Notes under the pieces: generated by a model | What the model saw: only the letters and a program-made list of their open reading frames with translations | Databases searched by the model: none | Told to the model about the DNA's origin: nothing | DNA from: Phytomonas francai | Taxonomy: Eukaryota > Euglenozoa > Kinetoplastea > Trypanosomatida > Trypanosomatidae | NCBI GenBank assembly: GCA_001766655.1 | Contig: MJCC01000005.1 | Span: 649,233-713,232, forward strand | Length of the DNA stretch: 64,000 nucleotides | Direction: 5' to 3' | Program-made: the position numbers and the translations under genes | In this document: piece by piece, positions 47,905 to 58,400 of the stretch | Layout of the letters: every line of letters begins with the position of its first letter | How positions within the stretch are numbered: the first letter of the stretch is position 1

Positions 47905-49213
47905 CGAGCGGTTATTTCTTCTCCTAGCTCAAAAGATTTTGTTTTTGAAATGCTCGAAAGCTTAAATTACTAGTTTTGACAGACACCAAAAAAACAATGT
48001 AGTTTAAAGTTACCTATAACTGTGTATACGGATATATGTTGTATAGATCTTTCTCTGCTTTTGATTTTATAACAAGGCTATGCAGGGTGAAAAAGGTAAA
48101 GAAAGAAAGAATTAAGAGAAACTCGTGTTGCAATAAAAAAATGATCATAAAAAGTCAATACGTATACCTCTATTCATTCGAAATACCACCCTAATCCAGA
48201 ATTCCTAGGTTCTACCATACAAAAGGTAGGAGCCCTCAAGAGCCCCAATCACTGTCTTTACGACTAACCTAATCTAGTAGAGGTCTGCTGGTGTTTGCGT
48301 ACTCAACTTTCTTCGCTTCGCTTAGGTGGCCCCACAGAGAAGTAAAACCGATGAGGTCTGCAAATTTTCGAAACACAGAGCATGCGCTCCTGCTTCGATG
48401 TGAGGCCGTTTGCGTCGCGCACCTACACAAGAATATTTGGCACTCGATAGCTGCTCCTGCGTGATTACTAAAAACCGCAGTTTGATAGCCGCTTTGTATG
48501 TTAGTTCTACAGTACCGCACCTAGCCAAGGGTACCGGCTTGCACTGCAGGAATGTCGAAGGGACAAGAGCGCAAAAGCACGATAAAAAAGTCAATAGTCT
48601 ATCTTAAGGAGTTTAAAACGAATTTACTCACCTACATAATTTGCCTCAATGAAATGGACTACACAGGTTATACTATAGGTATCCCTTCTCACATCTGCCG
48701 TAATAAGCTGAGAACCTATGTATAGGGGTGGCAATGCCGGGCTCATTGCAATCAGCAAATACAGAATTAAGAGAATAATGCGAATAGATAAAAAAGAAAG
48801 GTATGAGAATGTGCAAGGGAAAGAGGCTGTGTAGGTATTTAAAACGATCATACCATCTGAAGAGAAAATGAAGCCCTTTAAAACACCAGTTCCCACAGCC
48901 TGAACAAAAGCGGAATTCAATGTCCAGTAGTTTTAATGCCAGATAACATTGCGATGACCATATCATATTACTTTTCTTTAAAGCTCATTTAGCAGCAAAG
49001 TTACTGTCGCCCAGATGATTCATATACTTTTTGTAACTTTATGTTTCTATCAAAGCTCATCGATAAAAAATAACGATAAGTACCAGTATCCAAGCATAAA
49101 GCTTTTCAAACTGTGCAAGGGGAAAAACGTTTAATTGCATTGGCCACCACAAAGCACGGATAACATATCCCAATAATTGCACTCAATGCACAACTTCGTG
49201 ACATTTGTTTAGG
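47905..49213. other. 1.3-kb intergenic spacer
   Basis: No supported gene. A GC-richer island at about 48330-48600 holds overlapping frames of 83-98 codons on the minus strand and may be the trace of a lost gene. The flanks are AT-rich. Confidence 0.4.
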
Positions 49214-52200
49214 CTACACCACGGATATCTCCATGAAGTTTCGAAGCATCATGACTTTTTCCCTTTCCAATAGCTGTATTGCTGCGCGGAACTCCGCCGG
49301 GCTCTCCTTAGCGACCCGCTGCACGAGGCTTGCGCCAACTGACCGCAGTGCAAACGGAATCAGGTGCTGGTGCGGTCCACTTGTGAGAAGACTTATAAGT
49401 ACTTCTATGACGACCCTAATACGCTCCTGTGAAGATGCATCAGCATTTGGCATGGAATAAAAAAGTAGAAACTCAAAAATGTAGCACAGAGAGTTGTGGC
49501 ATTTGACAAAAAGATCAACACTCTCACAACTTGTGATTGCAGCTATGATGTTTATTGCCTTCACAAAATGTGTAGTCGGTGAGATAAGGCACGCTGTCAG
49601 TGCCAAAGGGTCATTTGTCTCAGCGTACGCTTGGGCGAGAAGCTGAAGAATAACCTGACAGGGATCCTGCGTCTCCATCACGGAGCGCAAGCATGAAGTG
49701 TGCGGGGATACGGCTAATACCTGTTGGTAGTGGTGCCTACACACTAGTTCGCTCAAAATCAGCCCACTAGTCCCTGACCGTGCCAATTTATCGAATACTG
49801 TACTCTGTTGAAGTTCGAATGAGTGTTCAACCTTGGCGGGACAGCAGAAGTCTAGCGCCGATCTGATAAAACCCGAAGATGGCGACAACAACAGGTAATC
49901 TAGCGGAAGAAGGTTAAGAAGCTTCAATATAGACTCAAGCGCCGCGAGTTGGTCGTCCTGGGTGGTTAAAAATAACTGTAACAAAGACTCTATCACTGTG
50001 ATAGGTAACGGCTGCACTGCGGAGGCGTAACGTCTTTCAAAGTACCCCAGCAAGTTCGCTGCCATGGCGTTTGTTTTCGCCGCACCTGTGGTTTGAGCAA
50101 CGATACAGAGCAGAGAAGCAGCATTGGATTCTGACACTAACTCAGGATTATCATTTATCAATGCGCAGTACGCTACCTGTGCGAGGATGTCTTGGTGCAG
50201 AATCAGAAGCTTTCCAGCCAAAACTGGTAGCACGTGCAAGTGTGCACCTTCTGTCGCTATAAGAATACAGCAGAGGCATCCCACAGCGTAGCGCAGCCCG
50301 GGGCCAAGACCCTGCGCACCCTCGCCCCCCTTCTGCGCTACGCACGTCACGGCCGCAAGCACCGCATCCACATCCACAAGCCCGAGATCCACACCTGGTG
50401 GGCCAGAAAAAATCAACGTAGATGGGGCCTGGTAGCCATTGAACGTCGACACCAATGAGACAAAATGTGCGCACAACGAAAAGAGGGCCGCTTGCCCAGA
50501 CGGAGAGTGAAGGCTGTGCACAGCGGCGCAGACCGTTTCTGTCCAGCCACGAGACTCCGCATAGTCCACAATTCGGGCCAGCTCTGTCGCCAAAAGGCCA
50601 GACGCTTGGCTTGGGATGGTGAGACTTCCCCCTTCCGAGGCTACCTTGTCGTCTTCGCTTCGTTTTTTATTAGGAGTACTTTCGTCGTTATTTAAAGGGT
50701 CCAATGTAATCAGAAGCAGCGACAAGCTTTGAACAATGCGCAGTATGCTAGCATCATCTGCGAGCTTGCTGTAAAGAAAGACTCTTGCTAGCTCACATAC
50801 TCTCGACACTCGAAATACAGAAAGTCGTATGATTGTTTTCACACACGAAAGCAATGGAATCTTGTATTCCGTTATAAAAGATAGCGTACTGTGAACATTA
50901 TCTCCATGGGTATCATTGTAGTAGGTTAGGACATCTATTAGCAAGTCAGTTACGCAACCCAAAAGATCTAGAAACGTCTCTACCAAGGCGCCTGAAATCG
51001 TGACAAGATTCAGGTAAGCGTGATGCAACTCAGCAGCGGTTTCTGGAAGCAATGGGAGCAAGTAAGCAAGCATATGTAATGCGAATTCCTTAGCAGGTAG
51101 ATCACTCAAAACATCACCAGGGTTGCGTCGCACCCCTGTTGCTTCATGGTGGGTCATTTTACTGAATCCCCTCACCAGGCCGTCTTTCATTGTATCCTTC
51201 CCCCAAAAGCTCTGTTCACCTTCATAATCGTCAGAGACACCTATCTTGCCACCCTGGGTGTGCGATCTTGGATTAAGCGCCTCCCTAGATGAGTGAAAAG
51301 TAGCTGACGTAAAATTTGATGAACGTTCTAACACCAACTCTCGAATTTCTTGAATGAGCCGCAAACACGCAGATAGTTTGGGGGTGTCCGTGGTGTCTGC
51401 TTGATGTTGAAGTATGATCTGTCCTACTTTGAACCAGGCTTTCCGAGTTTCTTTTGTTGAAGTGGCACTTACCAGTCGCGCTACATCTAACAAATTCATC
51501 TGAAATCGAACATCTGCAGTAAATATCTCTGCATGGTATTGGGTCAAAAGCTGAGCCGTGCGTCGTAGAAAACGATCTGGGAGACGGCGCGGCACTACAG
51601 CTCTTTGAACGACACAATTCTGAAGGGAAGTCGCTTCCTTAACGTTGGTGATATTGCAAGAACTGTTATTGGATAACAATTTCCACAATTGCTCCGAAAC
51701 TACGATATACGTATCAACTTTCCTTGAATTTGAACGCAACACAGGAGTTTGGTAATGGTGTAGCATGTGTCCCACTAGGCTTATGTTAGCACCATCTTCA
51801 ATTTCGTCCATTTGGTATGGCGGCCGTTTCCATGTCACAGTGTGCATCATGCAAGCAGTAATAAGCTTTGACATACCATCCTGCTCCAGGCCGTCTTTCA
51901 GAGGAGAAAAGAGCGAAAAGAAGACAAGGCTGAGGGAAAGTACCAAAGGGTCAATAGAGGGAGGCGTAGGTGCAAGAAAACAGTTGGCCAAAACTGCCGG
52001 CAGTTGCCTCGCGCTTTCCAAATCACAAAACTCAGCGAGCCGAATGAAGATGGTGAGGATGGTAAGTTCAGACAGCGAGCACGGGTCATTTGGTAGAGAA
52101 TGATGTTTGGGTAACATGCTCGCAAACGTGACGGCCATGGGGAGTGTTGCCGTAGACTGACCTGTTAGAGCACAATAAGCGTGTGCCTCTACAATGGCTA

Positions 52201-54868
52201 ATACCCTGTCGGTGCTGGGAAAATCTTCCTGACCCATCTTGCCGATAACAGTGTCAGTTTGGTCCAACAGACACCACGCGATGCCAAGTGCCTTGCATGC
52301 AAGCACTTTTAGGTCGAAAAAACTTGAGCTGATGCACCTGCTGCTGTTTTTTTCAAGTCCCTGTAAGCTTGCCAAGAAGTCTGCGTTCCAGTTTGTACGA
52401 AAGAAATCAAGTATGGACAATTCGACTCCATGCCGTAAAGTATTGTTGAATAGCATAATCCAACACGCCAAAAAATTCCACGTGGTGATAGTATCAGCAT
52501 CTACAACCCCATGTTTTGTGTGATTGTCGCCCATGGAAGAAGTGTGTGATCCTGTATTCGATGTATTGGCGTTCACTCGCATCTCTGCAATCGCCTGCAG
52601 ACGCTTTAGAATTTCGATGCAGAAGCTACAACCTTCTTTTCTATCGACAGATGCAAAATGATGGAAGCCCCAACCAATGAGGCGCACTGCTTGCTCAAGA
52701 TCTTTGGCGTAGGCCATGTCCACCCCTCCTCTTGGAAAAACGCAACGAGAGCTTCGTAAATACGAGGCTGCAGCTTCGGGGAAAAGTTCCTTGTCCTCTA
52801 ACCACAGTGGCACACTATTCTTGCAAGCCTTCTCGAGGTCGTTGAGTGCCTGGGTTACGAGCCACCGAAGGCTCCCCTCATCAGGGCAGGGTTGCCATGA
52901 ACCCTTGGCAATAACATTGTAGACCTCCCCCTTTAGCTTGCGTATGTCCTTTTGGAAAAGGCTGCTGCTGGGTATTGATGGGTTATCCGATTCGTGAACG
53001 GGTATTGATGTCTCTACTAACTGGACTTCAAGCAACCCAATGCATAACATACGTTGTGTGTCTGCTGGTGTGTTGCAAAAACTGTCGCTTGCAAGCAAAC
53101 TGCAGGCAGCACAGGCTGCGTGGCAGTACACAGACGACTTGGAAGGAGCGTTAACCAAAAAGAACATAAGGCGTTTCACGGCTAACTCGAGCTGCGTCTT
53201 CATGAGGCGAGAGACATACTGAGAGTAGCACTCAAGGAGCGCCTTTGTTAACATAAAAAAGAGCTCGGCGCGTTTAAGCTTATCATTGTCTGTAGACATG
53301 GATGCCAGTTCACTGGAACCTAGTTGAAAAACTACTGCAAAGATGGGCCCCATCATGGCAACTGAGGCCTCGCTATCGGTCTTACTTTCACGAAGTGCAA
53401 CGAGCACAGCCTTGGTCCAGAGAACAAAGTCTTGTGAGAGCTCACCTCCCTCAGCGTCCGAAATGCATTGGCCCGACCGAACAAAGCTGTGCAGCAACCT
53501 ATACTGATAATATGAGTCGGGGATTTGCGAGCCCATGACACCTAGAATGTTGCTTACGTGCTCGAGCAAGGATGGGTGGATTTCTAATGGAAGGAGTAAA
53601 TCTTTCTCAATGCCAACGTTCAATTCCCGTGACGAGGCAAGAGTTGGCACGATCGCATCCAGCGCGATGACAGCCGTGCGCACGACAGATTTATCCTCAT
53701 TAACGCTCCGCGCATACTTACGTATAGAGTTCACTAAAGCCAGTCGGTGAGAGTGGGTTGGAAGCTGCAACGCACAGTCCCTTAGCGCATTTGCGAGTAA
53801 TCGAGGCATGTAGGTACGCGAATCACCGGGTACGGGAACAAGGAGCACAAAAGCAGAGCGCAGGGCCTCACTCAGGGTGGAATCGCTACATCCAACATGA
53901 AAAAGAACAGAAATGGCGATAGAGAGGACCTGCTGCATTGCGCGCGACATGCGTGAGTCGAAGAGGCAACGCGTAACGCGATGCGCCTCATCAGGGGTTA
54001 AGCCCCCTAGCCAACTCCACGAGAGTTCTTCGTCCCATGCGACCGTCGGGGTTACTTTCTGATGCTTGAAGCCACATTGACTGAGCAGCAAAAGATACCC
54101 CAACGCGATACCTGCGTCTTCTTGAGACTTCAGGGAAGCAAAAGGAGCGTCGTTGCACGTAGCTGCAAGGAGCTCCATTAGTCGGTGACCTGTAGTAGCG
54201 TCGATGTCTATCCCTAACTCCATAATAGTTCGTACAGCCTCCATAGCCGCTTCTTGCACTGGCCACACACCACTTGTTAGGCCTCGCTGTATATACTTGA
54301 GAAATTCTTGAGTGAGCGCCGAGGATGGAAGGTTCGCTACAACCCATGGCATGCACTTAAACCCACACACGCGTGTCGCAACAGAACGATTCTTTACCGG
54401 ATGGGGCAAGTGCCTTCGTAAGGCTCCCTTCATCTCAATTGGAGCGTACTTTAACAACAGCTGCAGTATGCATAGTTCAGCGCAAAGTGCTGTAGCATTG
54501 GCACCGCTGTTATCCCTAGAATGTCCCATAATGGTGTTCCACAGGTCAGGTACAAGGTTACTGATACGGATATCACCCTGCGCGTACTCTAACAAGTTCT
54601 CCAAGAGATCTAACCATGTAAGCACCGCAATCCAGGGCAGCGTGCCTGTTATGGCGTGCTCAATTGCAACAGTAACGACACGTACCACAAATTCTTTCTG
54701 TATTTCTGTCTTGCCTTGCCCAGAGGATTGCCTCGATCCAACGACGCAGTTCTTCATTTCTTGAAGAAGGTGTAGATAATCAATATGGTATCGTGTTGTA
54801 TGTTGGCGATTCCGCAACTCAGCCGATATCGATTGAAGAGAGCCTAATAACGCCTCCATATTGTACAT
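49214..54868 (-). CDS. Giant HEAT-repeat protein, HEATR5/Laa1-like
   Basis: An 1884-residue protein made almost entirely of amphipathic helix pairs, with no catalytic motif. Size, a solenoid from end to end, and a C-terminal segment like that of HEATR5/Laa1 ('FALRSVGASLVQRVAKESPAEFRAAIQLLEREKVMML') suggest this family, which works with the AP-1 adaptor in Golgi-endosome traffic. Segments such as 'GVWPVQEAAMEAVRTIMELGIDIDATTG' and 'ELHHAYLNLVTISGALVETFLDLL' are HEAT-like. The start could be the ATG at 54868 or the one three codons on (Met4). It ends TAG. The family call is tentative: other large HEAT proteins cannot be excluded by eye. As a protein-coding gene it is certain. Confidence 0.6.
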   Translation of the reverse strand: MYNMEALLGSLQSISAELRNRQHTTRYHIDYLHLLQEMKNCVVGSRQSSGQGKTEIQKEFVVRVVTVAIEHAITGTLPWIAVLTWLDLLENLLEYAQGDIRISNLVPDLWNTIMGHSRDNSGANATALCAELCILQLLLKYAPIEMKGALRRHLPHPVKNRSVATRVCGFKCMPWVVANLPSSALTQEFLKYIQRGLTSGVWPVQEAAMEAVRTIMELGIDIDATTGHRLMELLAATCNDAPFASLKSQEDAGIALGYLLLLSQCGFKHQKVTPTVAWDEELSWSWLGGLTPDEAHRVTRCLFDSRMSRAMQQVLSIAISVLFHVGCSDSTLSEALRSAFVLLVPVPGDSRTYMPRLLANALRDCALQLPTHSHRLALVNSIRKYARSVNEDKSVVRTAVIALDAIVPTLASSRELNVGIEKDLLLPLEIHPSLLEHVSNILGVMGSQIPDSYYQYRLLHSFVRSGQCISDAEGGELSQDFVLWTKAVLVALRESKTDSEASVAMMGPIFAVVFQLGSSELASMSTDNDKLKRAELFFMLTKALLECYSQYVSRLMKTQLELAVKRLMFFLVNAPSKSSVYCHAACAACSLLASDSFCNTPADTQRMLCIGLLEVQLVETSIPVHESDNPSIPSSSLFQKDIRKLKGEVYNVIAKGSWQPCPDEGSLRWLVTQALNDLEKACKNSVPLWLEDKELFPEAAASYLRSSRCVFPRGGVDMAYAKDLEQAVRLIGWGFHHFASVDRKEGCSFCIEILKRLQAIAEMRVNANTSNTGSHTSSMGDNHTKHGVVDADTITTWNFLACWIMLFNNTLRHGVELSILDFFRTNWNADFLASLQGLEKNSSRCISSSFFDLKVLACKALGIAWCLLDQTDTVIGKMGQEDFPSTDRVLAIVEAHAYCALTGQSTATLPMAVTFASMLPKHHSLPNDPCSLSELTILTIFIRLAEFCDLESARQLPAVLANCFLAPTPPSIDPLVLSLSLVFFSLFSPLKDGLEQDGMSKLITACMMHTVTWKRPPYQMDEIEDGANISLVGHMLHHYQTPVLRSNSRKVDTYIVVSEQLWKLLSNNSSCNITNVKEATSLQNCVVQRAVVPRRLPDRFLRRTAQLLTQYHAEIFTADVRFQMNLLDVARLVSATSTKETRKAWFKVGQIILQHQADTTDTPKLSACLRLIQEIRELVLERSSNFTSATFHSSREALNPRSHTQGGKIGVSDDYEGEQSFWGKDTMKDGLVRGFSKMTHHEATGVRRNPGDVLSDLPAKEFALHMLAYLLPLLPETAAELHHAYLNLVTISGALVETFLDLLGCVTDLLIDVLTYYNDTHGDNVHSTLSFITEYKIPLLSCVKTIIRLSVFRVSRVCELARVFLYSKLADDASILRIVQSLSLLLITLDPLNNDESTPNKKRSEDDKVASEGGSLTIPSQASGLLATELARIVDYAESRGWTETVCAAVHSLHSPSGQAALFSLCAHFVSLVSTFNGYQAPSTLIFSGPPGVDLGLVDVDAVLAAVTCVAQKGGEGAQGLGPGLRYAVGCLCCILIATEGAHLHVLPVLAGKLLILHQDILAQVAYCALINDNPELVSESNAASLLCIVAQTTGAAKTNAMAANLLGYFERRYASAVQPLPITVIESLLQLFLTTQDDQLAALESILKLLNLLPLDYLLLSPSSGFIRSALDFCCPAKVEHSFELQQSTVFDKLARSGTSGLILSELVCRHHYQQVLAVSPHTSCLRSVMETQDPCQVILQLLAQAYAETNDPLALTACLISPTTHFVKAINIIAAITSCESVDLFVKCHNSLCYIFEFLLFYSMPNADASSQERIRVVIEVLISLLTSGPHQHLIPFALRSVGASLVQRVAKESPAEFRAAIQLLEREKVMMLRNFMEISVV

Positions 54869-55440
54869 TTATGATACAGTATGATGAAATTGTAATTAAC
54901 TATGGGGAAAAATGAAATCAAGAGCAATGTACCTATTCCTGTACATAAAGATTAGTTAGCAAGTTATAGAAAAGAAGTGTAAGCAAACAGGGGAAATGTT
55001 GCTGGAGGATCATATGGTTGATTTCAGGTATATGTGCAAGAGTAGCAAAAAAAAAAAGACAGGATAACAGGAAACCCTATTGGAATCTACATATGTAAAT
55101 AAGCAAACACAGCTGATACATAACATTTAAGTGGCATATCCATATAGTCTCTACATCTGAAAAGCGATAAACGTAATACCAACACTAAAGAAAGGGGTTG
55201 TAATAGTCTACAAACGTTAACCAAAATGGCACCATTGATTGTGTAAACAACGGGAAGAAAGAAGCAATATGAGTGCATGAAACAAACGGCATATATAGAG
55301 ATATATACATACCAAAAAAATGTAATAATACCTTAACACACACTTACAGACGCCTTCGTATTTTTATGGATGGGTAAACTTTGCCCTTACCTACGAGCTT
55401 CAGACGCAAAGAGGGCCCCACAGTGAATCAAACTTTAATG
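54869..55440. other. Intergenic spacer
   Basis: No gene. An A-run at 55048-55059 and TA-rich sequence near 55292-55310 are visible. Confidence 0.5.
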
Positions 55441-58400
55441 TCACTCAGCATTATCGTTCTCAAGTAGACTTAGACCGGTGTTCGAGTTTAAGCTACATTT
55501 TCGTGTGGTGACATGGTGCAGAGTCTTGACAGACAGCTCCCAATTCTGCTTGTAGTGCGCTTCACGTTGTAGCCATCCATGAAAGGCCATATTCAGAAGT
55601 CTAACAATTTCCTGCAGAGCCGTGTTCAACTCCTCAACCAATTTGTGAGCAAGCGTGACGGTTTCCTGGAATAGTCTTGTGTCAGGCACGATAAATGCTG
55701 AAGTGCGCGGAATTGCTGGAGGAATAGTTACCACTTGCTCAGGTTGGACCACTCTTTTCACGGTTCCTGGAATACGGGCCCCACCCGCACCACCACTAGT
55801 GGAGGCTGTTACAACGTCCTCGGGAGGTGCCAAATGGGAAAACGTGGGCCCGGATGTCGGCAAGGCCACTACCCACTCCGGATGTTCTGCATAAAGCGCC
55901 TCGAGTGGCTTCACTTGAGCAGTGGGAAGACCCAAGAGTTCCACCATTGTATAACTTATGGGTGTCAATGTTTTGTTGTCACCATAGATGCTGTCTGAGT
56001 TGGTATTATGGGCACGCTCCTTGCTACCACTGTTGACGACTCGTCGACTATTCGAAGATTCCTGCTTTGTAAATGATGAAGCATCCTGCAGACGGGCATC
56101 GCGATTGAAACCACTATTGCTTGGTAATTCATTTTGTAACATAGCTTGAGTGTTTTTCGACTTGAGCTGTTTCAGATACCGGAGGCCTCGGTGGTGACCC
56201 TCCGCTACTTCATCCTCCCCTAAGGGTACAAGATGAGCTGGACTCACAAGGCCCCTAGACAAGGATATGAGGTTGTTGATGCTAGTGTAGCATCGCACTG
56301 CATGCTCCTTCGCTTCTTCTTGGATTCCGTGTAACGCAAAGCCCCAAAACCGACTTGTGACCTCTGTAGCTAGGGCCTGACGAGCGGACTCTGATACGAC
56401 TAACCGCTGCAACATGTCTTTTTTAGATTGCGAACTGAGCGTTACTTTCATCTTTCGGTCGTTAGCGACACGAAGGGCTGTTGAAAGCTGATGGAAGACA
56501 CTAAAGTGCTGAAGGACACATTGCAGGTAGATATTCACTGCAGTAGCTGAAATGTGGTACACAGACGCGTTCAACCACTGTGGCAGTATCTGCGCTGTGT
56601 TAAATACTATCTGTAGTTGATGACGGTAGACTCTTAGTGCTTCTCTAACATGATCACGGATCTGGACTTCTTGGGCACGACACAGGGAGCTAACGGCCAT
56701 CTCAACTTCATCCAGAGAGCCAGGCTCGATGTTCGCCCCTGTGGCCCTGCCTTCACGACCAGCTGTTGCAGCCTCCACTAGGATATGGGGCAATGAATGT
56801 TGCAAGGGCATGGGATAGATCGCAAAATGCGCCCGCGCAGACTCCATGGCCGCCGCCTTGAACGCCCTAGACCACACCCCTAACTGAGCGAGAGCCGAGG
56901 CGGCTGCAGGCAAGGACTGCTGTTCGAGCGCCGGTGTGGAGAAGTGCGTCGTGCCCTGGGATTTTACGCCTTTCCCAGCAGGGCGCGTCACCCCGGAGTG
57001 AGAGCTGTTGGTACGATCAGAAACACCTGGCGAGGTATTCAAAAGAGTTTGGCCGTCTAAACCGCCACTACGAGGAATTTTTGGAGCGATGTAGTGCTCT
57101 GGATCGACGATAAGCATCTCAATATTGTATTGGAGGGCTTGTAGTACAATACCACGAACGTATAGACGCCCTCTTAATTGGTCCAGGGTGGAGAGCACCT
57201 CTGTTGCTGTGCACGTTTTCATAACTTCCTGAGTTTTTATCTTGACAGCCTGCAGCTCACGCTCGAGCTGCGTAGTAAGAGCTTCCGTGGTCGGCAATGG
57301 CGACTGCACGCATCCTTCGTTTTTACGTTTATCAGAGCTACCTAACCCAGTCGCTATCGGCACGTCGAGACGGGTGCTCGCCAAGATGGAAGCCACAAGG
57401 TCCAGCCTCGGTGGCATGTGCTGGCAACTTGTATTTAGAAAATCAATGTCACGATTTAAAGCATCCTCAAACACCTTGGAAGTAGCCATGAAAGATTGTA
57501 CTTGCACCCTGAAACGGGAAGCACCCTCCTGAAGACAAGCTATAAGTTGTAGCTCAGCGGTAGTGCGTGCGTGAGTAGCATCGTAGCTGGTTTGCAATGC
57601 ATGAATAGTGCTGAGGCGTTTTTCGCGCTGCATCTCAGCATGATGACGCACACTGGCTTTAGTTTCGTCCAGCTCCCTTAAAACGGCATGAATCTGCTCT
57701 ATAGCTGCTTTGCCACCATCGTTTAGATGTGACGAGTGCGAAGCCTGGAGTTGATTTAGTTCAAGTGTTAAAGATGATATGGTGCCATTTATACGATCCA
57801 GAAGTACCTCTGTATGGTGATCCACGCAATTTATGTATTGCATGCACAAAGCTTTATACTGGCGCTCTCGACTTTGTAACGCAGAAGAATTCGGCGCTTT
57901 TAGAGCCTGTGCCTCCATTTCTTTCAGTTTGGCCAACATCTTAGCGTCTTCAGCAGCCCATACCTCGTTTTTCTCGAATTCTTCGTACACACATAGAATC
58001 GATGCAATGCGCTCCCGCAAGCGAACGCCATACTTCATGGCCACGTGGGCGTTGTCCTCGAGCTGGCGAACACGAGATTCGTAGACCTGCACCTGTAGAG
58101 TCGCAGGCCGACGGCGGTGGAAACGTAACAACTCGCTTGTTTCGCTCGACTGCTCGACTCGCGCGCGTTGGCAAAATGCCCTGATATTCTCCATCGTGTA
58201 TTCGCGAAGCGCCAGCGTCCAGTCGAGCAACCCCAGCCGCAGGGCCTCTTTCCACACAGTGATGTCATGCTCTTCAGAAATAAAACTATCCGCGCCATTT
58301 TCAATCGATTCCGCAAAAAGGGAATTGTAACATGAAACAAACTCGGTAGGTACTGCGGTAGGCTCAGCCATCAATGGTAAGTTGAAAGTGGTGTTTCTTT

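Noticed and set aside
48624..48966. 97-98-codon hydrophobic frames near 48.6-49.0 kb
   Set aside because: Two overlapping phases of T-rich sequence with no conserved pattern; considered chance.
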